Translations under genes and position numbers: made by a program | Shown: positions 1 through 10,594 of the stretch, piece after piece | How the letters are laid out: every line of letters starts with the position of its first letter | Position numbering within the stretch: position 1 is the first letter of the stretch | The notes under the pieces: model-generated | The model's input: the letters and a program-made list of their open reading frames with translations, nothing else | Database searches by the model: none | Told to the model about the DNA's origin: nothing | Assembly (NCBI GenBank): GCA_016110215.1 | Contig: JADWQD010000002.1 | Coordinates: 930,001 to 994,000, forward strand | DNA length: 64,000 bases | Direction of reading: 5' to 3' | From: Capronia americana | Lineage: Eukaryota > Ascomycota > Eurotiomycetes > Chaetothyriales > Herpotrichiellaceae

Positions 1-1
1 G

Positions 2-628
2 CCATTCACGACAGTCACTGAATACATGTTCGAGCTTCGCAGTCTTGCAACGTTGATGCAGCCTTTCGGGAGCCGGGCGTTGTTCTACCTTGCTGCTGCC
101 GTCTCTGATTTCTTTATTCCAAGGGACAGAATGGAAGAGCACAAGATCCAATCTCGTGAAGGTGGAGGGGCTGGCCGACAACTGGTCATCAACCTGGATC
201 CGGTCCCCAAGTTCCTCAGTAATTTGGTACATTCCTGGGCTCCAAAAGGGAGCATGATTGTCTCCTTCAAGTTGGAGACAGATCCGAGCCTCCTTGTGAC
301 CAAGGCTGAGCAAGCTCTGAATCGCTACCAACACGACCTCGTCATTGGCAATTTGTTGACAACGCGGAAATGGGAAGTTGTTTTCGTCTCCCGCGACGGC
401 GGGGAGAGATGGATCCGGGTTCCGAAGACACGGCGATCCAAGAGCTTTTCGGGAGTGGAAGCCCTTGTGGGCAAAGCCGAGCGGAAGCACGACACAGTCC
501 CGGTGGATTTGGAGGGAGGCACTGTGACAGAAGGTATGGAGATTGAGAGTCTGATCGTTCCTGAACTAGCAGTCCTGCATTCGGAAATGATGGAACAGAG
601 GTCTTCAGCGTCAGAAGAAGAGGTGTAA
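2..628 (+). CDS. CAB2: Phosphopantothenate-cysteine ligase, C-terminal part (5' end outside window)
   Basis: The reading frame is open from the first bases of the window to a TAA at 626-628, giving about 208 residues of the C-terminal part; the start codon lies to the left. The segment with AAAVSDFFIP near residues 30-39 is the hallmark of the DNA/pantothenate-metabolism flavoprotein family. The later IGNLLTTR stretch and the terminal catalytic region fit eukaryotic PPCS. The enzyme joins cysteine to 4'-phosphopantothenate in coenzyme A synthesis and is cytosolic. Yeast Cab2 is about 365 residues, so a little over half is present. The first ATG in view, at 26, is probably an internal methionine because coding sense continues upstream of it. 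Family assignment is by recognition of the conserved motif and overall sequence. Confidence 0.85.
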   Translation, partial: PFTTVTEYMFELRSLATLMQPFGSRALFYLAAAVSDFFIPRDRMEEHKIQSREGGGAGRQLVINLDPVPKFLSNLVHSWAPKGSMIVSFKLETDPSLLVTKAEQALNRYQHDLVIGNLLTTRKWEVVFVSRDGGERWIRVPKTRRSKSFSGVEALVGKAERKHDTVPVDLEGGTVTEGMEIESLIVPELAVLHSEMMEQRSSASEEEV

Positions 629-2655
629 CGATTATGGATGGAAAATTTTTGAGCTTTGAGCTCTACCCGAAGCCACACACAAAGTGTCCTGACGAGGATG
701 CTTCATCATCAAAGGCAGGGATGGCGTTCGAGCCCCTCAATTCATTTCTTTCCACGCCGCAAAGAGATATCATATGTGATGATTTACGCTCCGTAGTTCA
801 TACCTGTCACAGACGGCTTCGCTTTCTGGAGCTTGGAGTGCGCTAAAGGACGTTTTCGAATTGTCTGGGACTGCCATTTCTGGAACTGTGGCGTAGGTGG
901 CTGTAGCAGAATCACAAATTCAGATTGAGGGGGATTAAGGTCTTGAACACAGAGACACACAGTCATGAACCGCGCGGCATCGCAACGGATTGGCTCAGTT
1001 GTCACACCAGCGGCTCGGGATTTGCATTGTGCATGACCGATCCTTGCGAAATCGGGTTAAGATCGATCAACATCGAACGGGCTGAACCAGTCAGCCGGGC
1101 TGCTGCCAATATTGAAAAGGAAGGGAGACCAGCTCGATTTGTGATAATTACGCGACGCTTGAAAGCAGTTGCAGTTCGCACCATCGTGCCATCCGACAGC
1201 CTTTGTGACGTAACTCGTATGCGCCTTCAGGTGGGTGGGGAGTCTTGAAAGAGCTTGAAGCTCATTGTGGGTAAAGCGGGAGTAGCAGAAACTCAATCCA
1301 CGTCAAGATGTGCGTCTCCAAGCGAGCCAGAACCGAGCGTCGGTGAAGTGGAGGGTTTGAATGGTCAATCGCACCGGCAGTGCTCGCGGGATGGGGCGCA
1401 TCTTCACCCACGATCGCGAGCGAACTTGCACTTAGTGGTCAGCAGATCTTATCCTGCATCTCAAGCCACCGAAGCCACCATCTTAAACGGCGGCCGCCGA
1501 GCAACTAAAATTCCAGAAGCGTCAAAAACAACCCCGCGTTCGATGCAATAACAGTCACTCCATACTCGTACGATTGACTTCGTGCGGTCTGCAGAAGTCA
1601 TCTTGAGGGATGCCCGTGTCTGCCGCAGCTCGTTGGGGAACGGGAAGCGATCGCTTAGTGGCGTCACGAAGTCTTCCTTCCTCATTTGCGCCAGGTCGGC
1701 CTCCTTCCTGTCCGGCTTAGCGAATCTCGAAGCGGACAGTTGTTACACAGAGCTGTGAGAGCCGTAAGAGGGGCGCACAATGCCAGTGCAGCATGATAGG
1801 CACCGTTAGTGGCACTGGTGGCACCGCTAAGTGGTTTCTCTGGGTGGGCTCGTTCGCCTCGCATGAAGCCTGGTCCCTGGACTTGCTGGTTCCCTGCCTG
1901 GTTCAGAGTTTCTCTTATCCCCGTTTGGAACGCTGCACCCGCTCTCGGAACTCTGAAGTGAAAGTGATGTGGACTTCATGTACTCGTTGACAGAATTTCC
2001 CTTGAATGCTTGCTCGTTAACCACATTCCCATCTTTTTCAATTCCCTTTAGGTGCCGGTCATCTCTCCTGCCTTCTACATAGTCGACGCCTCCCCCACAG
2101 CCCGCCACTCTTGACTCGTCACTTCGTCCTTACGCTGAGGTCATTCACCGTTCATTTCCAAAGTCTGTGCCGATCGTCGAGAAAAGAACAAATCAATCTT
2201 CGAGAGCACGGCATATCGCTTGCAGGTGTCCCTTAGAAACGGGTGTCTACTGTACAGGTTCGTCCAGTCCCATTTACGCCGACTTGACGTGCATTGAAAT
2301 TCCCTTTACCTGAACTCAGCTTATTACCCGTTCGTCCATGACATGCATCATCTCCGCAAGGAAATTGCATCCTTCAAGTTCAGGCATAACTCTGAGTCTC
2401 AGCTGAGTTTGTACTGGCTTTAACTGATGTCGAATTCCAGACCCGGTTGACCCACACCGCCCGCCTGGCCCCCCTCTTGCCTCGACATCGAACGTGCTGT
2501 CAGAGTTCGCGGAAACCGTCCTGTAGTTACACGCGCTGCTGCGGCCAGTCTCGGGATTCTTCTGCACCACAACCGACTCTCTGTGCTGCAGTCGCACCCA
2601 ATAAGCAATGCGATAGTCCTCTGCTCGACATCCTCGTCCTTTCACCCTGTCCAGC
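629..2655. other. Intergenic, about 2.0 kb
   Basis: No convincing gene is visible on either strand; short open frames lack recognisable protein features. A TGACGTAA element (CRE/bZIP-like) lies at 1206-1213. The last 600 bases are pyrimidine-rich on the plus strand, as is common upstream of fungal start sites, and probably hold the promoter and 5' UTR of the next gene. Confidence 0.6.
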
Positions 2656-4165
2656 ATGACGGCGGTCGATCGGCCTTGGCCTCTTGTCGGAGATTCGTCA
2701 ATACCGAATGACAACCCGAGCTGCAAAACAAAACATTTCGGTATGCAATCATGGTCGACTCGGAAAAACGCCTTCGATGAATCTCTGTACAACATCGTGG
2801 TTCTTCGCCTGCCCTCGACAGCTTCGGAAGATGAGCTCGACGATCAGCTCTCGGCCGAGGCACAAAACCTAGGCATTTTACCCGTCCCGGCAGCTGCGAA
2901 TGTCGATGGGATCAACTCGTCACTCTCAACAATGACTTTTGCCTCCGACTCTGTCAACCAAAGCCCCGCCCGGTCTCAGTCTACCACATCCACTTCAGGC
3001 GCATCCAGTGAGCACCAACCGGCGACACGGTCCTCGCGTATCTCAGATCGGTCGCCTTCCACTACGGACGTGCACTCGTTGGCTGCGGGAAAAGACGGAA
3101 AGAGAGGCTCGCCACTGAGTAGGGGGTTCCGTAAGATGGCAGGGTTTCGCAAGAAGAGATCGGGAGGTCTCACAAGCTCTTCTACCCTGACTAGCATTAG
3201 CAGTGATGCCGAGAGCCATGACAGTGAGAGAGCCTCTGTCGATATCAGGAGTCCGTCGTCAGTCAAGTCGAGCAAGGGCTCATGGTCACCACCAGCCTTC
3301 GCCGTCAGATCGAGTCATGACCCACCGCCATTCATTGATGTAGAATCACTCAAAAGAAGTATGGAATGCAAGGAATTGCTCGAGCTGCGGATGGCACAAC
3401 TGGAAGAGAAGGCGCGATTTTTGGAATTTCAGGCATCATTGTTGTCGCAGCTGAGGTCACAGCGAGATGCGCTCATGTCGCTAAAGAAGGCGGAGCATCT
3501 GCGAATACTGGCCGAGCAAACCGCAAAGGTCAGGTCAGGGTCGATTCAAGTTATAATGCTGTGACTGACGTTTACAGAATGAGCAAGCGGTGGAAGAGCT
3601 CGAGGCGCGCCAGTTGGAAGAGGAAATGAAGGTGGAAGCGGAGCACGATTTGGAGAAGAGAGCTGTCATGTTGCGCTTACGCCATATGGAAGCTTATTGT
3701 CAGAATCCCACGCCACCTCCGACCCCAGTCGACCTCTCTTCTGGACGTTCCTCTACTGAATCGGTCATTCCCGAGCGCAAGGTTACCGAGAGAGACTATC
3801 ACAATCTGGCACAGCAGTACCGCGAAAGGGACATCATGGACACCCTACACGCGTCCAAGATCAACGTTTTGCGAGGCAAACAGAAGAAGGCTGTCGAGAG
3901 GTTCCTAGAGAAGAAGGAGAAAGAGTTGGAATTGATGGAGAGAGAGCAGAAGAAAGAACTCGCTCTGATGGATCGGGAGTTCACCAGCCAAGAGACCGAT
4001 ATCCGTTTGGCACTTGACATCAAGAAAGCGAGGCTCGAATCGAGGTGGAGAACCCAAGCTTTGATCGAGCGGACCAAGGCGGAGACAGCAACGGGCCTAA
4101 AGCATGCACCGTTGGCCGATATTGTTGCCATTGAGGACGTCGGTGCTTCCTTGGGAAGGCTTTGA
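2656..4165 (+). CDS. Coiled-coil fungal protein of unknown function
   Basis: Two exons, 2656-3528 and 3578-4165, are joined across a 49-bp phase-0 intron (GTCAGG donor, CAG acceptor, GACTGAC branch), giving 486 residues. The N-terminal part has a short conserved-looking module (YNIVVLRLP followed by SEDEL, about residues 48-65). A long Ser/Thr-rich low-complexity region with basic patches follows (about 95-210). The second half is a long charged heptad-like coiled coil rich in E, K, L and R (about 235-310 and 350-470). No catalytic motif or membrane segment is seen. The next gene on the same strand carries a similar N-terminal module plus coiled coil, so the two may be old tandem paralogs. 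Function is unknown. The start could also be a later in-frame ATG such as 2743. Confidence 0.7.
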
Positions 4166-5883
4166 CCCGGTATCCTGGCCTTCTGATCGTCGAAACCATT
4201 GACTGAGCATTCTTATTCAGCAATCAGGGCATCTTTCTATTTTGCGTTTGCAGCATAAAGATACCTTTTCACGACCTGTGCAAGTTTGTCTATTTGACGC
4301 TCTCAAAGGGTGATCAATGCGGGCGACTCAGGATGGTATTCAAATCGAGTGGGCATCACAGATTGTCATGGCTGGAGACCTTATATGTTATCCTGACAAA
4401 GCAGTGTTGTGTAACACAAGTGCCGGCTATCACATTTCCAGAAGGGTGGTTGCACGTACCGTTTAACAAAAAACAATGAGAGTGTGGCGGATGATTGAAC
4501 ACAGTGGGATTATCAAGTTGATATCAACGACCAGGAAGAGCTAAACAGGACTCGGTCTCTAGCCATGCAGGCAACAATGGTAAGCCGAAAAGGCAGTGTT
4601 ATTCAGTCTCAGTATCACAGCACTGTTAACGATAGGGAGAGAACCGAGAAATTATCTTCAGCGAACCAGAGTTCCGAGCGCGCAGTGTCCCTTTCCTTTA
4701 AGAAGCCTGTTCGTCGAAGCCCTGAGCAGGAAGCCAGCTTTGTGCTCCCCGTATTTCATTGCGCACTTGATGCAAGATTCAGCTACGGGTCCGTTCTATG
4801 TGCTTGCCGAACCGTACTCTCGGTTCGTCTCTGTCGTGCGGCAACATGGATTCGCGTGCTGGGAGCGAGGCAAGTCCTCCATCAAAGACTCACTGGTATC
4901 TAAGACGGGGAGGAGTACCTACACGTTGGCCACCGGAATCCCTTCCATCCCGTTCTCACTGTCCTCCGTCATCCCCAGCACAACTAATTCCTTCTATACT
5001 GTCCCGGTCAGGGGTGATCGCGTAGAGCTTGTCAGAAAGGGAAGTGTCAACCAAGTCGCATTGCCTTCTACTCACTGCCCGTTTTGTTGTCGTGCTGGCT
5101 CCATTCGCGCAGAATGACCCGCTTTTGAAGCTTGATGGCAGAGATCAACAATTTGAACGCTCTGATGTGCTTGAGCTGCTCTTGCTCTGCATGCAAACAA
5201 AGTACGAGAACGACAAAAATATCAGGCCAGGGAGGTGAGGGAGTAGCACGGTAGTTTTTCGAGTGAGCTCCGGAAATGAAATGCGTACGCTAACGAAAGC
5301 TGTCCGCGTCCGGGCCCGGGTGGCTAGGCGCTCTAGGCGGTCCCCTTGGTTCAGAACTGGTTAACTAGCTCTAAAGTACCCAGACACCTCCGTGGCTCAT
5401 TGGGAAACTGATTCTTCTTGACTTTCCTCATAGATCCTGCCTCCACACCACACAGTTCTACTATAACTCCGTTGACACAAATGACATAGAGGGAGAGTTT
5501 GGAATGAGAAAGGAGTCCTTCAGACCTCAATGGCAAGTCTCGAGAGATGTGCTCGATGAATTTGTTTCTCCCCGAGGACATCACCGTCGATGTTGATCGA
5601 TTGTCCTGATTATCTGCACATTTCTATTAAGAAGCCTGAGCCGTTCTGGCACCATGTCCTTTGACATGACTTTGTCACTCTCAAACACCGTCCGCGCTCG
5701 GCCCCTCGGCCGTTGGACTCTTTGAGCTGTGTTCGGCCACGTTACTGTGGCCCGGAGCGAGACAAAGAGATCAGTCAGAATGAAAGTCAAGCATGTTTGC
5801 GCAACACTTTCCGCCAGCATTCCAATTTATCCAACCGCCATCTTCTCTCGTCAAATGTGAGTGCGTGCTTCGTTTGATGGAGG
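4166..5883. other. Intergenic, about 1.7 kb
   Basis: Open frames exist (for example one of 173 codons at 4596-5117), but their translations show no family features and no splice structure that makes sense. I see nothing else that can be supported. Confidence 0.55.
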
Positions 5884-6486
5884 ATGGCCTCCTCTCCGTC
5901 GTCTGAGTCTAACTTCTGGCTCGTTACAGCGCCATCACCCAACTTTGAGGATATCCCGACAATCAAGGTCGTCGACCATGAAGTCCCTCTTCCGTCGTAT
6001 TTCCTGATCCTGGGCTTGGTCGAGAAAGGCAGTTCGGAAGACGAAATTGTTCAAGATGTCATGCGGCATACGGGGACGAAAGCCCTTAATGTCGTGACGG
6101 ATATCGTCCATAGCGTTGCTGAAAACCAACGACTACTGGCCGCGTCGCCAAAGTCATCGAAGCGATTTAGTATCACACTCGCGAGGCCAAAGAAAATCAG
6201 CGACTACCGAGCTAGTCGGATTGAAGCCCAACGGGAACTTCAAGTGGTTGAGAAGCAGCTAGAGACGGCCAAGCAGACAGAGAAGAAGATCCTCAACGAA
6301 GCGATGATCCTCTCTCAGCGCAAGGAAGAGCTCAACGACATGAAGATGACCCCTGAGGAGAAAAGACGGACATTAGCCACAGTTGAACAGCAGATGAAGC
6401 AGGTACTCCAAAGACACCGCGACGTCGAGACGGAAATCAGTCACGCCAAACGTTTATCAGTCATCCACAAGACCTCGCTTGCCTAA
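5884..6486 (+). CDS. Small coiled-coil protein of unknown function
   Basis: A single open frame of 200 residues starts at ATG 5884. The N-terminus reads FWLVTAPSP, then a module with SYFLILGLVEKGSSEDEI (about residues 38-56), a short hydrophobic-polar stretch, and a Lys/Glu-rich helix (about residues 110-190) that looks like a coiled coil. The N-terminal module resembles that of the gene at 2656-4165 in spacing and residues (aromatic-x-I/V-L-x-L, then SEDE). I infer a relationship, perhaps an ancient tandem duplication, but it needs a profile comparison. No signal peptide, membrane segment or enzyme motif is visible. The coding call rests on sustained open frame, protein-like composition and the shared module. 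Confidence 0.65.
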   Translation: MASSPSSESNFWLVTAPSPNFEDIPTIKVVDHEVPLPSYFLILGLVEKGSSEDEIVQDVMRHTGTKALNVVTDIVHSVAENQRLLAASPKSSKRFSITLARPKKISDYRASRIEAQRELQVVEKQLETAKQTEKKILNEAMILSQRKEELNDMKMTPEEKRRTLATVEQQMKQVLQRHRDVETEISHAKRLSVIHKTSLA

Positions 6487-6689
6487 GAACGTTTACAGTC
6501 TACGTATGAAGGCAAGCCAGTTCGGCCACGGAGACCAGCTCACCTCATCAGAAGTAACCCTGTGCTCATTATACCTAAGGGCGGCGGAAGCGGAAACATC
6601 CAGCCTCATGGACACGCGCTGCCATACCAGTAGGCCGCCAGCTACCCAGAGGTGGTCGCACCACCTTCTCCGTGAATTACCAACCAACA

Positions 6690-7415
6690 CTACTCCACAG
6701 GTCCCAACGGCACAGACAAATATCCCCCGAACTCCTTGGCGAAGTCAACGGATATTCGAGCATGGACCCTGCCCTGCCTATCGAGCAGCCGAGCGTGGTC
6801 GTCGATCGGCACCACAGCACCATGCCAGACATTCGGATGAATATACAGTCCTTTCCCACCGTCACAACGAAATGCGACGAATTTCTCCGGCGTGACGTCG
6901 TCACCGGGAAGCGCCAAAGGCACGACAAAACTTTCACTATTCGTCGGAAAGAACAACTGCCCCCCATCAGGATGGTAATTTGCGCGCCAGATCAAGGCTC
7001 TTTCCCGCGGCCGTGGAGCTCCGCCCGTCTCAGCCTGCTCCGGGAACTGGCTCCAAGCGAACAGATACGAAGACCCGACGGCGTTGTTTCGAGCATACAA
7101 TGTGTCGCCTTTCCACCAGAATTCAAACACCCCCTCGGTTATGCCGCCTTGATCACCAGAGTTTGCATCGACGGGTCGCCAACCCTGGGCCGGCCAGCGC
7201 ACGATCTCAATGCGATGCCCGTCCGGAGAATCGACGATTTCGCCATACCCCTTGATGGTCTCTGGCGTGGCTCGCACAAGGGGCGTTTCAAATAGAGTGC
7301 GCACTCCTGTTGTGGGTACGTAGGAGATCTCGCTGGGGTCGAAGTCCGCGCTCCCCCCAGTGGTCGCGATCTTGGAATCCCCCTTGCTTATGGTCTCTGT
7401 TGCCGTGACGGCCAT
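6690..7415 (-). CDS. Ureidoglycolate lyase-like cupin protein
   Basis: The frame runs from ATG at 7415 to a stop at 6690, 241 residues; four upstream in-frame codons lack an ATG. The C-terminal half has the pattern of the ureidoglycolate lyase (AllA/Dal3) family: GGQLFFPTNSESFVVPLAL, then a glycine-rich turn, then HPNVWHGAVVPI, where the His-Trp-His arrangement sits in the cupin metal or substrate pocket. Family members release urea from ureidoglycolate to give glyoxylate in purine and allantoin use, in the cytosol. The protein is longer than yeast Dal3 (195 residues), with an extra N-terminal region of about 60 residues. Some fungal members of this fold may act on other substrates, so the exact reaction is not certain. 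Confidence 0.65.
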   Translation of the reverse strand: MAVTATETISKGDSKIATTGGSADFDPSEISYVPTTGVRTLFETPLVRATPETIKGYGEIVDSPDGHRIEIVRWPAQGWRPVDANSGDQGGITEGVFEFWWKGDTLYARNNAVGSSYLFAWSQFPEQAETGGAPRPRERALIWRANYHPDGGQLFFPTNSESFVVPLALPGDDVTPEKFVAFRCDGGKGLYIHPNVWHGAVVPIDDHARLLDRQGRVHARISVDFAKEFGGYLSVPLGPVE

Positions 7416-8288
7416 GGCGGCAGACAACGCTGGGTTCTTGTAGAGTAGTTGATTGTTGTGCGAAAGACCGCTGTATTTAGGATATTAGGACGCACCAGTT
7501 TTAAATGAAATCTTCTCAGTTCGAAGTCCCGCTTTGCGTGAATACTGTAGCTTTAGCTTGGTTTGTCTCGAGGACTCTGTAGTTGGCTGTGTGACATCAA
7601 ATATAATATACCCCGATCGACAATTACTGTAAAGGACCGAAGGAGGTCGACTGGCCGGAGTCGGCACGAACAACGAACGTCGATCGTTCTAGATTCACCA
7701 ATTGCAGATTGTGGCGGGGACGTCTTCCTGCCGCTGTTCGTACCGACAGCCATAGCCTACGTGAAGATGCTCGAGAGGACATTCAGCATTCAGTATACTG
7801 CTACTCCGTACTCAGTGCGCGATTCGTGCGTCGACCGACCGCGGAGCACTCAACCATGGAATGAATCGCTTTGCTCTTGAAGGCGTTGTTCGACGAGACT
7901 CGCGAGGTTCAGGACTATGTATGTAAGAGTCGTCCTGGCTGATCTTACGGTGACTAAAGGATTGGGCCCAGTTCGTGGTGAGTCCTTCAGCTGAGACGAT
8001 ATATCTACCGTACCTGCATACCTCGACACCCTGGTATGTAGCGGATGAGGGCAGAGTTTGTCGCAAAAGTCGCTGATTTGCACAGCCGCACAATGCTATC
8101 CTTGCCATTACGCAATGCGGTCTCTTTTTGCGGCCTCTTCAAATACATATATACCAACAATGCCAGTGCTTTGCGCTTGCCTCGCATATGTCAAGGATGT
8201 CCATAATTTCTTATGACTTCCATTTCAACAGCCCCATTACATCAAGGATACGTCCACAATTTCTACCCATATACTATCCGTTTCCACC
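7416..8288. other. Intergenic, about 0.9 kb
   Basis: This stretch lies between the 5' end of the minus-strand ureidoglycolate-lyase-like gene and a broken Cys-rich gene. It contains one exact copy of the nonamer TACTCCGTA at 7802-7810. No gene is visible. Confidence 0.55.
7802..7810 (+). repeat. Dispersed TACTCCGTA motif, copy 1
   Basis: This is an exact intergenic match to a nonamer found four times in the window (also at 21003, 34794 and, inverted, 46145). Its function is unknown. Confidence 0.5.
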
Positions 8289-8696
8289 ATGAACAAACAA
8301 ACACGAACTCTCAAATCGGTGGCACGCGGCCGTTCACGCCCACGAGCTTCCACGTCGCACTCCGAGCACAGGGGCTCGGCCACTTCTTTCGCCGTCGGAA
8401 CTTCTTCAATGGCAGATATGTGCCTCACTTGCACCGAACTCGCTCCTCGCTGATCCGGATGAGGACGGCTGGACACGACCCGGTGACCAGTCCTGCCGTG
8501 GCTGCGGTGTCGACGATACTGGCGGTGCGTATAACTATCCACCCAGACTTTCTCCCCGACGCTAGAGGACCATGCCCGGCGTGCCAGTTTCATGGTCTCC
8601 GAGACCGACTCGCTGAACAACACAACAGGGTACAAGCGCAATACCGAGTCTAGGATTGGCGAGATCAATCCGGCCGATTCCGACTTGAGACATTGA
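8289..8696 (+). pseudogene. Small Cys-rich (CxxC-CxxC) gene broken by a one-base frameshift
   Basis: ATG 8289 has a good context (tccaccATG) and opens 54 codons rich in Arg and Ser ending in MCLTCTELAPR, then meets TGA at 8451. Dropping one base there restores a sensible frame: ADPDEDGWTRPGDQ, then SCRGCGV, giving a CLTC...CRGC zinc-ribbon-like pair. A 41-bp intron at 8525-8565 (GTGCGT donor, TAG acceptor) then joins to a further 43 codons ending at TGA 8694-8696. The three blocks make one protein-like Cys2-Cys2 polypeptide of about 120 residues, but only if the frameshift is bridged. It may be a decayed gene or an assembly error. The product family is not recognised. Confidence 0.35.
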
Positions 8697-9108
8697 ACGC
8701 TTTTGGCCAGAACGAGAAGTCTCCATTGATGTGCCGAGTCAGCTAAATCCGGGGACAGTGATTGTGCACAGTGTTGGTGGTGTCCGGCTCAATCCTGATT
8801 TCGCATTCGCGGATAGAAACTCGTCATAGGTGTTCAGGTAGGGAGTTCATCGCCGAACAGAACCTCGTGCCAGCTGCTGGCTGTTTCTCCCCTTCGTCTG
8901 TTGCATTTTTCACCGACCAGCTCCACGCATGAAGAGCCGAGCAGTCGCGGCTGCGCTTGCTGCAGCCCATTCCCGCGGTCTGCAAAGATACCTGGCGCAG
9001 GGACTAGGAAGACAAAGAGCCGACTCCTGAGGAGTTCAACTCCGGGGCCTGGTTCTGGCGCATGCTGCGGCAAAGTTTGCAGCATTCATTTCTGGTGAGC
9101 TTTGGCAT
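8697..9108. other. Intergenic, about 0.4 kb
   Basis: Nothing is recognisable in this stretch between the broken Cys-rich gene and the 3' end of the minus-strand membrane-protein gene. Confidence 0.5.
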
Positions 9109-9672
9109 CTAAGACCTGTTCTTCTTCCTCCTCGTGCTCTGTGCAGGAGTCTTGTTCATCTGCTGTGGCGTAACAGGAGGAGCTTCCTCGAGAGCCAACC
9201 TGACCGATTTCTTGACCTTGCTCTTGGCCTTTTTGGGCCCACCCATACCCACGCCCAACAAGAAGCAGATCCTCGTAGCAGCGCCGCAGTAGACGAACAA
9301 GTAGTTGCCATATGCCATGGCGTTCCAATTGGCCAGGTCGTAATACATTTTCAGGCCCAGTGGATAGCAGCTGTATAAATGGCCGAAATCCGCAATCAGC
9401 AGGCCGAGCAACAGTGAGCGCCAGACTTTCAGGTCATTTGTGGCGCGCAAAACGATTGCCTCGTTGAGTGCGAAGGCGAGGTACAGATTCCCTAACTGTC
9501 GCAGTACGACGTGCGTGCTTGTGGGCAGACCGAGTATTCCGGGCGATGATGGAAGATGAGTGTACTCAAGATATGTCGACGGTTTGAACCAGGCATAGTA
9601 TGCACCTGCTAGAGTTGCGACTGGCTCAATCCAAAGAAGGAAGATTTTGTACGGAAGAGGAATGTTGGCCAT
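9109..9672 (-). CDS. Four-helix membrane protein (DUF7704-like)
   Basis: Translation from ATG 9672 gives 187 residues. The frame is open further upstream, but MANIPLPYKIFLLWIEP is the natural N-terminus of this fungal family. Four hydrophobic segments are visible: KIFLLWIEPVATLAGAYYAW (about 8-27), a second around RQLGNLYLAFALNEAIVL, a third around WRSLLLGLLIADFGHLYSC, and a fourth around YGNYLFVYCGAATRICFLL. The C-terminal 40 residues are basic (KKAKSKVKKS and a final RRKKNRS), probably cytosolic. The layout recalls EXPERA-fold four-helix proteins, but no catalytic residues of sterol isomerases are apparent. Function is unknown; the family is common in Pezizomycotina. Confidence 0.75.
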   Translation of the reverse strand: MANIPLPYKIFLLWIEPVATLAGAYYAWFKPSTYLEYTHLPSSPGILGLPTSTHVVLRQLGNLYLAFALNEAIVLRATNDLKVWRSLLLGLLIADFGHLYSCYPLGLKMYYDLANWNAMAYGNYLFVYCGAATRICFLLGVGMGGPKKAKSKVKKSVRLALEEAPPVTPQQMNKTPAQSTRRKKNRS

Positions 9673-10594
9673 GTCGTCAATGGTTTGATCGCGTGCAGAT
9701 TGACGACGAGTGGGTGCTGGAAGAGGTTTCCTATTGCGCCGTGTTGCGCGCTGACACTTCGTTCTCGAATGTACCGAGAACACTGCCTGTGCTTAGGAGT
9801 GAAAATGAAAACGGCCAGCCTTCAGGTATTGCGAACCAAAAGAAACCCCAAGAAGTTCGAGAGATCAGGATCCGATGACGGCAAGAACCAGAAAGCTGGG
9901 AGCAGGGCGGCAGCATGGCAGCATGGATGTGAATCGGCGGGGGATTCCCGGTGCTGCACCTCTGGTTGGCCCCGAAGAATCATGTTTTGCGCTTTGGCGA
10001 GCCAACCACGGCACGGGGAAATCACAGGCGTCAGGATCCAGCTGTGTGATGGAGTCAATCTCGGCTTTAACGAGCTGAAACAGCCCGGCCAGATCAGAGA
10101 CTGTTTGGAGTTCGGGGCCTGAGGCACTTCCGCACGGTGCCCCAGCAAGCCCGGCTGGGTCTCGGGGGCAACCGCGTCGCCCACAATAGGGCTTGATGGG
10201 CCGGACTGTTATTGTTGCAGGGGCCTCTTCACCTCGATCGTCTGGATTCTTGATCAAAAATCAATATCAAACCTGTTGCTCGTTCTGTCGTCCTGCTCGT
10301 CGAACTTTCACGGCGTCCTCTCTTTTTCTACTGCAGACTGCTGTGCTGTTGCTGTAGCTACTCACACTCACACTCCTTTCGCTTGCTTCGAAGTCTTCTC
10401 TGTCAGCTTTAATCCATTGCGCCCGCTCTTTTCGCCACCAGCCTCAGTATTGACTTCCAAGGCAAAAAAATCTCTCCTTCGTGACGATTTTCGACTCAAC
10501 GACTGCTATCCAGCGCCGCACAGATCCCATCTAGCGGTAGGCAGGCACGACCGTGACATCAAACGGGTACCTAATTTCCAATCTGGCCAGCATC
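9673..10594. other. Divergent intergenic/promoter region, about 0.9 kb
   Basis: This separates two divergently transcribed genes. The right half (10260-10500) is pyrimidine-rich on the plus strand, as expected for the 5' region of the F-box/WD40 gene. No RNA gene or repeat is seen. Confidence 0.6.

Noticed and set aside
2316..2795. 159-codon minus-strand frame over the start of the coiled-coil gene
   Set aside because: It overlaps the real gene on the other strand and has no family features.
4596..5117. 173-codon plus-strand open frame
   Set aside because: No recognisable domain, poor start context and overlapping frames of similar length; probably chance.
8237..8668. 143-codon minus-strand frame
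   Set aside because: It lies opposite the Cys-rich block, whose joined plus-strand reading is more protein-like.
10553..10594. Extended start of the F-box/WD40 protein at GTG 10553
   Set aside because: Nuclear fungal genes start at ATG; the ATG at 10595 is the first in frame.
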